DNA from: Garcia nutans
Lineage: Eukaryota; Streptophyta; Magnoliopsida; Malpighiales; Euphorbiaceae
Length of the DNA: 64,000 bases
Reading direction: 5' to 3'
Assembly: GCA_947685225.1 (NCBI GenBank)
Contig: CANTUV010000007.1
Location: 14,032,501 to 14,096,500 of the forward strand
Notes under the pieces: generated by a model
Seen by the model: the letters and a program-made list of their open reading frames with translations, nothing else
Told to the model about the DNA's origin: nothing
Databases searched by the model: none
Program-made: the position numbers and the translations under genes
Shown: piece after piece, positions 11,412 to 22,022 of the stretch
Layout: the number at the start of each line of letters is the position of its first letter
Numbering within the stretch: the stretch's first letter is position 1

Positions 11412-12604
11412 ATGGCTGGAAAAGGAGAAGAGACTAGCAAAGAAGGAGCTATGGCTGAAAGCTTGGCTAGGCTTAATGAGACTTTGGCAGCAATGCTTGG
11501 TCAAATGGAGATGATGGATACTAGATTGCAAGAGAATGCAGCACGACAAGCACAACAATGCAACAAGGGCAACCAGCCGCACATCCAAATCCCATAATGC
11601 GAGCTAGGAGAGTTCTTAGGAGAGAAGGGCAAGGAAATCTTGAAGCCCTAGAAGCAGCCGAAAGGGTAGAAGATGAAGATGAAGGTGGAAATCAACCTAC
11701 CACTGATGGTGACCTTACTTCCATCAAGATGAAGATTCCTTCCTTTGAAGGGAAGAACAACGCAGAAGAGTTCATAGAATGGGAGAGGAAAGTTGAGCAG
11801 ATTTTTGAATGCCATAACTACACCGAAGAGAAGAAATCAGTTTTGGCAGCCGTAGAGTTCAAAGGGTATGCTACCTTTTGGTGGGATCAATTGAAAGCTA
11901 ATAGAAGAGGGAAAGGTATGAGGCCTATTCCTGAATGGTCAACCTTGAAAGAACTAATGAGGAGCCGATTTGTACCATCTCACTATATTCGGGATTTGTA
12001 CAATCGACTAGCAAGACTAGTTCAAGGTGGAAGAAGTGTGGAAGAGTACCACAAAGAGATGGAGATGATCATGGCTAGGGCAAATATTGATGAAGATGAA
12101 GACAAGAAGATGTCACGATTTCTTGGGGGATTGAATTTGAACATAGCCAATGAATTGGAGATGTATGAATTCAACACAATGGAAGAGTTAGTTCAAAAGG
12201 CCATGAAGATAGAGAGAAGATTGAAGAATAAAGCTATTTCGAAAACTGGCTACTCTAAAGCTAGTGGAAATTTTTCAAACTTCAAGGGTTCAAGTTCGAG
12301 TGGAGGTTCCTACAAAGGGGATTACAAGGGTTCTTTCCAAAAGAATTCTTCCTACAATCCCAATTTCAAGAAGTCGAATAATGGGAATGCAAAAACAGCA
12401 AAGGAAACACCTTCTAGACCTACTCCAAGTAGGGAAATTAAATGCTACAAGTGTTTGGGAAGTGGACACATTGCTTCTCAATGTCTGAATAAGAAGGTGA
12501 TGATTGCAACCCATGAAGGGGAAATTGAATCAGAATCTGAAGAAGAAGAGGAGGCCGAATGTGGTGATAGGGCAAAATATGATGAAGAGGCTTGGGAGAA
12601 TTAA
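11412..12604 (+). pseudogene. gag: Gypsy gag with one frameshift
   Basis: Gag forms the virus-like particle. The ATG at 11412 (MAGKGEETSKEG) opens a frame that stops at 11597; the rest of gag is in another frame, open from about 11558 to the TAA at 12602-12604, so a one-base indel lies in the CAACAATGCAACAAGG stretch near 11550-11570. The main part shows a retrotransposon gag domain (AEEFIEWERKVEQIFECHNY; ATFWWDQLKANRRGKGM; YHKEMEMIMARANID), a glycine/serine-rich linker and a zinc knuckle CYKCLGSGHIASQC that fits C-X2-C-X4-H-X4-C, followed by an acidic tail (ESESEEEEEAECGD). The terminating TAA is in frame with the protease behind it. Confidence 0.92.
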
Positions 12605-13135
12605 GTCTTGAATGCTGAACATGGAGAGATGCTTGTTACTAGAAGAGACTTGAATATTCAAGTCAAGGAAGAAGGCTTGGATCAAAGGGAGAATCTTTTC
12701 CACTCTAGGTGTTTGGTGAATGGTAAGGTTTGTACACTTATCATTGATGGTGGAAGTTGTACCAATGCTGCTAGTACTACAATGGTGGATAAATTGGGGT
12801 TAACTTGTTTTAAACATCCCAATCCTTACAAGTTGCAATGGTTCAATGACGCTGGGGAAGTAAAAGTGTTGAAGCAAGTCAAGGTACCATTCTCCATTGG
12901 GTGTTATAAAGATGAGGTTTTGTGTAATGTAGTGCCAATGCAAGCTGGACATTTGCTATTAGGAAGACCATGGCAGCATGATAGAAGGGCACAACATGAT
13001 GGCTTTTCTAATAAGTATACCTTTACTTATGAGGGAAAGAAGGTTGTACTAGCACCATTATCACCTCAAGAGGTGTATGAAGATCAGAAGAGGATGCTAG
13101 AGAGGGAGAAAGAAGTTTTGGCCAACATGAACTAA
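12605..13135 (+). pseudogene. Gypsy aspartic protease region
   Basis: In the same frame as gag, after the TAA at 12602-12604, the translation gives GEMLVTRRDLNIQ and VCTLIIDGGSCTNAASTTMV. The catalytic Asp lies in IIDGGS; D-G-G in place of D-T/S-G is typical for this gypsy group. Then come LQWFNDAGEVKVLKQVKVPF and HLLLGRPWQHDRRAQHDG (the hydrophobic-G-R motif). It ends at a second in-frame TAA (13133-13135), after which the frame stays open into pol. Two nonsense codons thus separate gag, protease and pol remnant; whether they are decay or were tolerated in a non-autonomous element is unknown. Confidence 0.9.
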
Positions 13136-14128
13136 GGGGGTTCAAATTCGGTCAATGATGTTTCTTCAACACCCAAGGGTAATTCTAAGGGTAGGGAGAG
13201 AGAAAATAATAAAGTGAGTGAGTGCAGAAAGGGAAAAGAGGTTGAGAGTCAAAAGAAAGTAAGCAAACAAATAAATGGCCCATTGGTGAGAGAAAATAAG
13301 CAAGGAGAAAAAGCAAAACATACTTTTTATGCAAGAGCAAGAGAGATAGATGTAGGGCAGCCTGTACTCATTATTATGTATAAAGAATTGTTACTTGCTG
13401 ATAATGAAGAATCTCTTGATTCTTTAATTTCTAGTTTTGTGTCTTTGTTGCAGGATTTTGAGGATGTGTTTCCTGAAGACCTTCCTAGTGGTTTTCCACC
13501 ATTAAGAGGGATTGAACATCAAATTGACTTCATACCCGGTTCTACAATTCCAAACCGGCCAGCATATAAGAGCAATCCTATGGAGACAAAAGAGATGCAT
13601 GAGAAAGCAAGGGCGAATATTGAGAAAAGGAACAAGAGATATGCTGATTCTGCAAATAGAGGGAGACATGAGATGAAGTTTCAAGTAGGAGATTGGGTTT
13701 GGGTGCATTTTCGAAAAGAGAGGTTTCCTAACCAAAGGAAGAACAAGTTGCAAGCAAGGGGAGATGGCCCATTCCAAGTGCTGGAGAAGATTAATGACAA
13801 TGCCTACAAGATCGACTTACCAGGTACGTATAATGTTAGTGCTACTTTCAATGTAAGTGATCTTTCTTCTTTTGATGATGCAGATTTGAGGACAAATCTT
13901 TTTGAAGAGGGGGAGAATGATGCAAGAAAGGATCCCTTGAAGCTAGCAAGTGGACCAATCACTAGGAGCAAGGCAAAGAGATATGAAGTTAGTGTGGCTT
14001 TGCATATTCAAGAAGAGATTTCCAAAGAGCTTCAAGAATTATCATTCAAGAAGATAGAGAGAGAGCTTGAAGAAGGCACACCAAAGCTGATTATGATGCT
14101 TAGTGTGAATATGGAAGCTAAAGGCTAG
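13136..14128 (+). pseudogene. Gypsy pol remnant: pre-RT fused in frame to integrase C-terminus
   Basis: The frame is open for about 330 codons. The first part is the protease-RT linker and RT start: FEDVFPEDLPSGFPPLRGIE, then FIPGSTIPNRPAYKSNPMET. At about 13590-13600 it passes without a frame change into the integrase tail: MHEKARANIEKRNKRYADSA, VGDWVWVHFRKERFP, GDGPFQVLEKINDNAYKIDL (GPF/Y module) and NVSATFNVSDLSSF. The RT palm (YxDD), RNase H, the zinc finger and the DDE core are missing, normally some 2.5-3 kb. The C-terminus (GPITRSKAKRYE) runs 211 bases into the 3' LTR. Lineage not assigned; no chromodomain is evident. Confidence 0.92.
13904..13917 (+). promoter_or_regulatory. Gypsy polypurine tract
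   Basis: GAAGAGGGGGAGAA directly precedes the 3' LTR start TGATGCAAG. It lies inside the pol reading frame. Confidence 0.9.
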
Positions 14129-15017
14129 CTAAAGAGGTCCAATGTGCAAGAAAGGTCCATGGGGATTCATATAAAGCCTTGGGAAGTAATTTAAGGCCTT
14201 AGTAAGATGATGGAAGTGATTGGAAGAAAAGCTTGGAGTGCAGCCAGTTTCACAGCGTACCTGTGAGATTTCTGAAGCCCTGTGAGAATAGCTGGATGAA
14301 CCCACTGCTTAAAGATTATTAATTCTGTTTAATGGGCCACGTTTTATATCATTATGGAAGGCTTAAAAATAGGATTTTGTTTCCATACTTTATATTTTCC
14401 TTAGTGGATTAGGATTTTGTTTCCATACTTTTATATTTTCCTTAGTGGATTAGGATTTCGTTTCCATACTTTATATTTTCCTTAGTGGATTAGGATTACT
14501 TTATGTTTTTCCTTATGCAATTAGGAATGTTTTTCCTTATGCAATTAGGAATGTTTTCCTTATGCAATTAGGAATGTTTTTACTTATGCAATTAGGAATG
14601 TTTTCCTTATGCAATTAGGAATGTTTTCCTTATTCAATTAGGAATGTTTTAGTCTTAATTTTCCATATGCAATTAAGAATTTTGTAACCCTTATTTAAGG
14701 GCACTATTAGGCCGAATTTAACATACAACATTGAATAAAAATTTTTGAATTCTTCTACAAGTTCTTCTTGTGAATTTTCGTGTGAAAGAGATTAGAGTGG
14801 ATTCTTTAATTCTTTCTTTGCATCAAGAATTAGGTTTACTTATCAACAAGAGTTGTGGCGTTTTCCTTCTTCTTACCAACTAAATCTTTCAATCATAGTG
14901 ATTTCGCATCTCTTTATAGGCGTTGGGTTCCTTAGGAGGTGATTATCAAGTTTCAAGGAGTTCTCTACCATTGTTATACGTTGGGTTTGCTGCCATCGTT
15001 GCTAAGGGTCCACGTCA
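13918..15017 (+). repeat. 3' LTR of nested gypsy (1100 bp)
   Basis: Same ends as the 5' LTR. The extra 48 bases are two more copies of the ~24-bp CCTTATGCAATTAGGAATGT unit (six against four, 14505-14650), plus one inserted T near 14431. Confidence 0.95.
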
Positions 15018-15022
15018 CAAAG

Positions 15023-15826
15023 TCTCCCCAATTTCCTATCTCTGAATATCTCCATGCCAAGAATCTTCTTTGCTTCGCCCAGATCTTTCATTTCAAATTC
15101 TTGATTCAATTGATTCTTCAACTTCTCAATTTCTACTTTATTCTTTGAAGCTATCAGCATATCATCAATATAAAGAAGAAGATCAATGAAAGAGACGTCT
15201 TGTAGCTTGCGCAAATACACTCAATGATCGTATTTGCTCCTTGTGTACTTCTGCCCTTGCATAAACTTATCAAATCACTTGTACCACTGCTCGGAGACTG
15301 CTTCAATCCATAAAGCGATTTTCTAAGTTTGCATACCATATTTTCCTTTCCAGCAACTTTGAATCCCTCCGGCTGAGTCATATAGATTTCCTCTTCCAGA
15401 TCTCCTGCGTTTTTACATCCAATTGAACTAGTTCCAAATCAAACTATGCCACCAAAGCCAATAAAATTCGAATGGAGGAATGTTTTACAACTGGAGAAAA
15501 TACTTCATTGTAATCAATTCCCTCCGTCTGAGCGTAGCCTTTAGCTACCAACCTTGCTTTGTAGTGAACACTATCTCTGTCAGGAAATCCATCTTTCTTT
15601 GTATATACCCATTTGTATCCAATCGCCTTCTTTCCCTTTGGTGGATCAACTAAGTTCCTTGTCTGATTCTTATAAAGGGACTTATTTCATCTTCCATAGC
15701 TTTTCTCCACTTTACTTCTTCTGAACTTTTGACAGCTTCATTAAAAGTGGACGGAATGCTATCATTTGCAATTTGAGATGCGTAAGCCACCATATCATCA
15801 TAACGAACAGGTTTTCTTATAGTTCT
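15023..15826 (-). pseudogene. Copia reverse transcriptase, N-terminal and palm part (broken)
   Basis: Read on the minus strand, the region gives successive RT pieces in shifting frames: EEVKWRKAMEDEIS near 15700, KWVY-like and DGFPD pieces near 15580-15610, SLYGLKQSP at about 15295-15330, then YIDDMLIASKNKVEIEKL at 15121-15180 (the YxDD catalytic motif) and FEMKDLGEAKKILGMEIFRD. Multiple stops and frameshifts occur between 15230 and 15780. The chain stops at RKLGRL because the gypsy element is inserted there (TSD CAAAG at 15018-15022); it resumes on the far side with YLSQKQYLRKVLKHFGMDD. Confidence 0.9.
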
Positions 15827-17155
15827 TCATGGCCTATCAAGTGCAATTGATTCATGTTGCTGTGGAAGTTCTTGGATTTGAACCTCTTCTTCATCTGATT
15901 CTCCCTCTACCTCAGGAGTGTCTGCAGTTTCAACATCTGCTACTGGAATTTTTCTATCAAACTCCACCTGTTTTGGAGTATCCTCCACCTGTTGAGGAGT
16001 ACCATCAGACTGCTCCATTGTCATCTTTTTCAATAAGGTAGATTCATCAAAAATGACATCTCTGCTAAAGATTATTTTCTTTATTTCTGGACACCATAGC
16101 CGATATCCTTTAACACCCGAGCTTATGCCCATGAAAGTGGCTTCCTTAGCTCTTGGATCTAGTTTTGATTCCTTAACGTGATAGTATGCAGTGGAACTAA
16201 ATACACGTAAGGAATCATAATCTTTAGCAGGTTTTTCCGACCATGCTTCCATAGGCGTTTTACCACCAATAGCAGTTGATGGAAGTCGATTAATAAGATG
16301 ACACGCATATGTCAAAGCCTCAGCCCAAAATCGCTTGTCCAACAAAGCATTGGACAACATACACCAAACTTTCTCCAGCAATGTTCGGTTCATGCGTTCT
16401 GCCACCCCATTCTACTGTGGTGTATACCTAACTGTGAAGTGTCGAACAATACCTTCATCTTCGCAGACTTTCATAAATGGATCATTCTTATATTCACCTC
16501 CATTGTCTGTTCTAAGATATTTGATCCGTCTGCCAGTTTGAGTTTCCACCAATTTTTTTCATATGAGGAAAACTCCTAGCACCTCATCTTTAGACTTTAA
16601 AGTATACACCCAAACTCTTCTAGAGAAATCGTCAACAAAGTTTACATAATAATGCTTGCCTCCTAAAGAAGGAGTTTTAGAAGGCCCCCAGACATCTGAG
16701 TGAACATAATTCAAAATACCCTTGTTATCATGGATTCCAATACTAAATTTCACTCTTGTCTGCTTCCCTTTGATGCAATGCTCACAGAAATCCAACTTGC
16801 AGGTTTTCACATTTTTCAATAATCCTTGTTCGACCAAACTTTTCAAGAATTTTTCACCTGCATGTCCCAAGCGCATGTGCCATAATTTGGTCGCTTTCAG
16901 ATCTTTGTCATCACCAGAAACTACTGTTGTTGTTGTTTCTATAATTGCATTACCTTCATAGTAATACAAATTATTCCTTCTCCGTAATCCTTTCATCATC
17001 ACAAGTGCACCAGAGATGACCCTCATAACCCCATTTTCTGCAATAATTTTGAGCCCTTTTGATTCAAGGACTCTGACTGAAATGAGGTTTTTCGTCAAAC
17101 AAGGTATATGCCGAACATTAGTCAGGATCCTAATTGACCCATCATGATTCCTCAA
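15827..17155 (-). pseudogene. Copia integrase (interrupted by stops)
   Basis: Integrase inserts the cDNA into host DNA. From 17155 downward the translation shows the HHCC zinc-binding module (LWHMRLGHAGEKF, then CKLDFCEHCIKGKQ) and the D,D-35-E core: the first Asp in HSDVWGPSKTPS, the second in YLRTDNGGEYKND, the Glu in NGVAERMNRTLLEKV. The frame stays the same through 16559 and 16405-15827 but carries in-frame stops, one just before 16559 and one at TPQ-stop-NGVAE. The C-terminal part (MEAWSEKPAKDYDSLRVF and the acidic linker GESDEEEVQIQELPQ) leads to reverse transcriptase. All catalytic residues survive although the chain is broken. Confidence 0.9.
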
Positions 17156-17159
17156 GCGG

Positions 17160-17442
17160 ATTGAACTAATCCCTTCAGTGAAACAAGGATTGTCATTTGC
17201 TGGTAGACAACTTCATGATCAAGTTCTTTGAAATCAAAAAATCATTCCCTAGTGGGACTCATATGATGGCTGCATCCGGAATCTAACAGCCATGCATTAG
17301 AAGAACTTGTCGAACATGCTGTAGGAGTGTCTACGAGTGTCATGACTGCTAATGAGAAGGTTGATTCTGAATCATCACACTCAACTACATTTGAATCAAC
17401 AACAACTTTGCCCTTGCCTTTAAGCTTTGGACAATCTTTCTT
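17160..17442 (-). pseudogene. Copia aspartic protease region
   Basis: The minus-strand translation contains WLLDSGCSHHMSP at about 17257-17300, carrying the catalytic D-S-G triad of a retroviral-type aspartic protease that would cut the gag-pol polyprotein. A stop follows shortly after (SPTRE then TGA), and the frame changes before the integrase begins at 17155, so at least one indel lies here. The region is too decayed to give a full domain. Confidence 0.8.
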
Positions 17443-18219
17443 TCAGTGACCTTTCTCATGACAAAAGGCACACTCATCTTTTTCTACTCTGGCTTTCGAA
17501 CGAGATTTGCTTTTCTTCCCTCCTTTCTTTTGGCCTTGTGTACAGCCTCTAACCACCAGAGTTTCTGCTTCACTTGTCCTTTCCTTCTTTTCTCTTTTTC
17601 TCAACTCATAGATGTATAAGTCGGCACAAACTGCACTGAAAGTTACTTTTCTACTTCCATGGAGTAGAGTCGTTTCAAGATGCTCAAACTCCTCAGGAAG
17701 TGATGCTAACATTAATACAGCTAAATCTTCATCTGAATAAACCACATCCAAGTTGAATAGATCTGCTACCAACTTATTAAAAGTCGTGATGTGTTCATTC
17801 ATAGTGATACCAGGAACATAATTGAAGTGGAACAATTTCTTCTTCATAAAGAGTTGATTTTGATTGTTCTTGTTCATAAATTTCTCCTCCAAAGCGCTCC
17901 ACAATTTATATGCCGAAGTCTCTTTTGAGAAAGCATATTTTTGTTCTCTAGAAAGACATGATCGAATTGTACCACATGCCAACCGATTGACAGTTTTTCA
18001 CTCCATCTCCTCCATATCTGCAAGTTTCTCCTCTTCAATAGCGACATTTAGACCTTGCTGAAAGAGAGCGTCTAGAAGTTCATTTTGCCACATGCCGAAA
18101 TGACTAGTGCCATCGAAAATCTCCACTACAAATCTTGCATTTGATACAGCATTCCTCACTACGGTTGATGAGGATGACGCTGCAGTAACAGATGTGGTAT
18201 TTTTCTTATCATCTGGCAT
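17443..18219 (-). pseudogene. gag: Copia gag (nonsense-mutated)
   Basis: Gag is the nucleocapsid-like structural protein that packages the element RNA. The ATG at 18219 is 130 bases after the primer site. The product has a copia-type gag domain (start MPDDKK; FDGTSHFGMWQNELLDALF near residues 35-53; later ALEEKFMNKN). A zinc knuckle CAFCHEKGH-x-KKDC near the end fits C-X2-C-X4-H-X4-C. Two in-frame TGA codons break it: one at 17998-18000 and one inside the knuckle at 17443-17445. Both stand where tryptophan is expected, so both look like TGG to TGA transitions, as expected from methylated-cytosine decay. The frame is otherwise continuous, and the lysine/serine-rich linker before the knuckle is normal for this family. 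Confidence 0.9.
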
Positions 18220-18348
18220 TTCTGCTACAAAAATTTATTTAATAGCTATAAAATCAAATTTTAAAAAACGCGGAATACACAACCAAGGAACATTTTTTAT
18301 GTGGAAGATCAGACTATGCTGCAACCACAGTGAATACTCCGTAACCTT

Positions 18349-18361
18349 GGCTCTGATACCA
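18349..18361 (-). promoter_or_regulatory. Copia primer binding site (tRNA-iMet)
   Basis: Minus strand TGGTATCAGAGCC, a 13-base complement to the 3' end of plant initiator tRNA-Met, two bases inside the 5' LTR. Confidence 0.92.
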
Positions 18362-18363
18362 AT

Positions 18364-18902
18364 TGTTGTGGAAATTGGGCTTTTTCCACCGAATTAAAAA
18401 AAATACTTTGTGATTTATTGTGATAAAAACTACACCAGGTAAATTTCCAGGAAAGTAGAGGAGTCACAAGTGGTCTCACTTAAAACTCACTTTTCTTAGA
18501 CTTACGCGTCGTTTGACAGAATTTACCTAGACATGTAATCCCTTTTCACAATGACCACCAAAATAGAATTTTGCCCAACAAATAGCTATTAAATAAATAA
18601 AAGAGAGAGACACCAAAATTTAACGAGGTTCGGCCAATTATACCTACGTCCTCGGACACTACCAAATTATATTTCACTAAAGAAATATTACAAAAGAGGG
18701 AGAAGAGAAAACTTGTCGAATATACAAATTCAGGACAAGTTGGGACATATTGAAACTGAAGGAGCTAGGCTCCTTTTATAGATCAATTTCCTAACTCATT
18801 TCCTTGCCAAAACCGATGTGGAATTTGAAAAAATGCATAACTAATATATATATATATATATTAAATTTCAACAAGTTTGAAATTAAGTCACCCTTTTTGA
18901 CA
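18364..18902 (-). repeat. 5' LTR of the copia element (539 bp)
   Basis: Same termini as the 3' LTR. It is followed on the minus strand, after the two bases AT, by the tRNA-iMet primer site. The outer end abuts TSD GTTAT at 18903-18907. Confidence 0.93.
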
Positions 18903-18907
18903 GTTAT

Positions 18908-19060
18908 GTCTTTGGTTTGTGTGGTTACTATGTATGCATGATGTGGGTTGTATTGCTTATGCTTTTTTCTTTTGTGCTTTGGATGGTTTTTCATAGCCAT
19001 CTGTAAGGTTTATGTATGGTTCTTTTTCTATAATAAAATTCTCTTGTAGATAAAAAAAAA
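18908..19060 (+). other. Possible 3' end of a LINE or processed copy with A-tract
   Basis: After the copia TSD the sequence is relatively complex and ends in AATAAA (19032-19037), then after 14 bases an A-tract (19052-19060). A polyadenylation signal followed by A's is typical of the 3' ends of L1-type elements or processed copies. The upstream part would be 7741-7945, now separated by copia. No coding sequence or target duplication was recognised, so the class is open. Confidence 0.35.
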
Positions 19061-20107
19061 TTGAGATAAAACTATAAAAACATTAATTATAATCGATTTT
19101 TTGTTGAAACAAATTTCTTATTTTTAAAGGTAGAAGAAAGTAAAAAATAAGTGCATATATACAAACACGCATATGGGATTGATAGGCAGCACTCGTGAAG
19201 TGATGTGCGAGAGAAAACAATATAGCTATCCATATATGTCTATAATTACGTATGGGACAAATATATATAGTCTCTTAAACTTATAACATTTAATTATTTT
19301 GTCTTTTAAAATTTTAATTTAATCACATAATCTTTGAATTCATATTTTTTTTAACTTATAAATATAAATTCGCTGAGTTATATCGATGTATTTATTTAGT
19401 ATAAAATATAAGGGTAAAATGACTAATATTTAATAATATAAGTGTCTATTAGGAATAAATAAATAAATATAAAAAGTAAATTTATTAAAATAAAAGTTTA
19501 AGAAAACAAAATAACTAAAACTGTAAGTTTAGCGACTATGCATATTTGGCCTTATATATATAAATATAAAAAGAGAATGAAAGATAGTGAGGGATAAAAA
19601 AATTATTCTTATTATTGTTGGTGCTGCTGCTGCTGCTTTTGTTGTTGTTTTTGTTGATGCATATCTGAATCTTATGGTAGTAAGATTTATTTTTTTTTTA
19701 TGATTTTCTTTATAAAAATAATTCTTCCTTCAAATTTTTACATTACAGCGGAGAAAACACAATGAAGCTAGTGAGAAGTGACTATAAGAGAAAAAATGAT
19801 GATATTTTTTTGTTATAATTGTAAACATGATGATCAAATAAAAATAAATTAAAAATAAATAATAGATCAAATAAAATATAAAAAATATAAATATAAATAT
19901 AAATATATGATATATTACCACTTAAACAATGGTGTAATGATTAAATAATAATGTTGTGATTTTAAAGGTAAATAATATTATGGGAGAATAAAATAATAGA
20001 GCAGTAATTATTGTTAATTTAAAATATTAATAAATTATGACATTAATAAAATTGAGATATCAATACATAACATAATATTGTGCAGTGTTAGCTATTTTAG
20101 TGTAGTG

Positions 20108-20132
20108 TGTGTGTATATATATATATATATAT

Positions 20133-20163
<31 letters not shown>

Positions 20164-20166
20164 TTT
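20108..20166. repeat. Compound microsatellite (TG)n(TA)n(TTTA)n
   Basis: GTGTGTGTG, then a TA run, then about ten TTTA units. Confidence 0.95.
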
Positions 20167-20969
20167 TTGATTTAATAGAATTAAGTCTAAACATTTTGTA
20201 AGACGACATATTAATTTACTATCTATTGGTATATTTTATACTTCAAAATTAAATCAATTCAAATTTAAAATATTCTTCAAATAATCATGAAATATTTTAA
20301 TACTTTATATGGATATTAATTACTTTGCATAATTTAATTTAGCATTTTTTTTTACATATTAAATTTTTAGTTGTGAAATTAAAGATTAATTAACCACCAT
20401 TCACGTTAAAAAAATGTAAAATTAAAAGATAATTAATTATAATTGAGAATTTTATATTTTTGTTCTTGTTGTTATTATATTAATATTAATTAATTAAATA
20501 AAATACGAATTCTTGTTGTATCGATATACTCATATATTTTTTTTCAATATTTGCATCAAAATCTAAATAAATTTTAACGTTTATTATGTTTTGTTCATTG
20601 TATGAATATTAGATCTATAAATTACTTTTAATTTGGTATTTCTATTTTTTTTTGTTATTTACTCAATTTTATATTATTTTTAATATATATAATCAATCTT
20701 AAGCATCTTCCAAGAACAACGTAGGAATTTATTATATATTGATATATTTTATTTTGTAAAATTACATATATATTACCAATACAACTTTTATTGAAAAATT
20801 TGTCATTGGAATATTTTTCAAGTTATTTTAATATTTTGATTGAAAATAAATTTTGTACTTTTTTATATTTAACATATTTTTTAGTACTACAGGCAAACAC
20901 ATGTTTCGAAAATTAGTATTGAAAAACAAAAAAACCATTTCGTTTTCTTTATTCCTGCGTTGGCTCATC

Positions 20970-21003
20970 CATAGCTTTCCTTGTTTGATCAAGCAAAGCT
21001 ATG
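20970..21003. repeat. Imperfect 34-bp palindrome
   Basis: CATAGCTTT at the left pairs with AAAGCTATG at the right, and TGATCA lies near the middle. It can form a short hairpin. A (TA)n tract follows at 21015-21034. Function unknown. Confidence 0.6.
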
Positions 21004-21956
21004 ATATCTTTATATATATATATATATATATATACCTAAAAAAAGTTGTAAAATATTTTTTTTCGAACTTTTTTAGTAATTAGCAGGTTTATTTACATTC
21101 ATTAATTAATATTTATTTATTTTCAATAAAAATATGTTATTAATAAATCACGCACGCATGAAATTAATCAATTTTTTTATTATATGCATAATGTTGTTAG
21201 CATATAATTTACTTCTAATTATGTGTGCATATATTGTGCTCAATTTGAGGGAAAATCTACATAGGAATGATTTTTTTTATATAAATTATAGTAGAACGGG
21301 GTAGGACTACAAAATGATAAAGATCTTTCTATCAAGTTTTAACATAATTACATATTCAAGGATTCGAATTTAAAATATCTCGTTAAACTAAAATAATTTA
21401 TTACCAAATAATCTACACTGTCGGTAATATATAAGAATGAATTTTAATTAAAAGGAAAAGAAATAAAAAACTGTTATTTTAATACATTAATTATTACATA
21501 TGAATGATGAGAGTCTGCATATTACCTTTTATAAATAGAATTTGAGTTAAAAAATCTATATAATTTACTCAAACCCTATTTGCAATATTTCCTTCCTCCC
21601 ACATCCCGTGATTTCATGATGTATTGTTTTAATTTTTTTTAAGAAGTTATATACATGTTTAATCTTTTTTTCACTTTTTTTTTTCAAAAAAATTATATAT
21701 ATATATAAAAGGCTGAATGGATAAAAAATACAATTATTTATCTTTTTATTTATACAATGAAAATTCTTAAAAATGAAATGCCAGCTACTACAATATTTTG
21801 AAGCCTTATTGCATCATGATATCAAATTTCACTTTTAAAATATTAGAATGGAGCTATAAATATTGAGGAAAGAACTTGAAAATCTCATTGAGGAAAGCAC
21901 TTTAAAATCATATTAGTAAATTAATATTTTGTCAAATTCAAACTAATTAGATTAAA

Positions 21957-21960
<4 letters not shown>

Positions 21961-22022
<62 letters not shown>
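21961..22022. repeat. (ATT)n microsatellite, about 20 units
   Basis: Perfect TTA/ATT repeats over about 60 bases; a likely polymorphic marker. Confidence 0.97.

Larger units (their letters stand above)
9404..15017 (+). mobile_element. Ty3/gypsy element with RT-RH-INT core deleted, nested in copia
   Basis: A 5614-bp element with two LTRs (9404-10455 and 13918-15017), a tRNA-iMet primer site, gag, protease, a fused remnant of pol and a polypurine tract. TSDs are TAAAG (9399-9403) and CAAAG (15018-15022), one mismatch, within the copia RT. By eye the LTRs differ by about 16 substitutions in ~1050 shared bases (about 1.5%), so it is younger than the copia host (about 4.3%), as nesting requires. 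Between gag-pro and the second LTR only the start of RT and the tail of integrase remain, so it cannot make RT and would need enzymes in trans. Confidence 0.93.
7946..18902 (-). mobile_element. Ty1/copia retrotransposon, Tnt1/Tork-like, interrupted by gypsy
   Basis: A complete but decayed copia element on the minus strand: 5' LTR 18364-18902, primer site, gag, protease, integrase, reverse transcriptase, RNase H, polypurine tract, 3' LTR 7946-8485. TSD GTTAT lies at 7941-7945 and 18903-18907. Removing the nested element gives about 5.34 kb, the usual size for Tnt1-type elements. Domain order PR-INT-RT-RH is diagnostic of Ty1/copia, and the RT-RH wording matches the Tork lineage (family knowledge). 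Comparing the LTRs by eye gives about 23 substitutions in ~538 aligned bases, mostly transitions, plus two small indels. Several nonsense codons and a frameshift make it non-functional. Confidence 0.93.
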
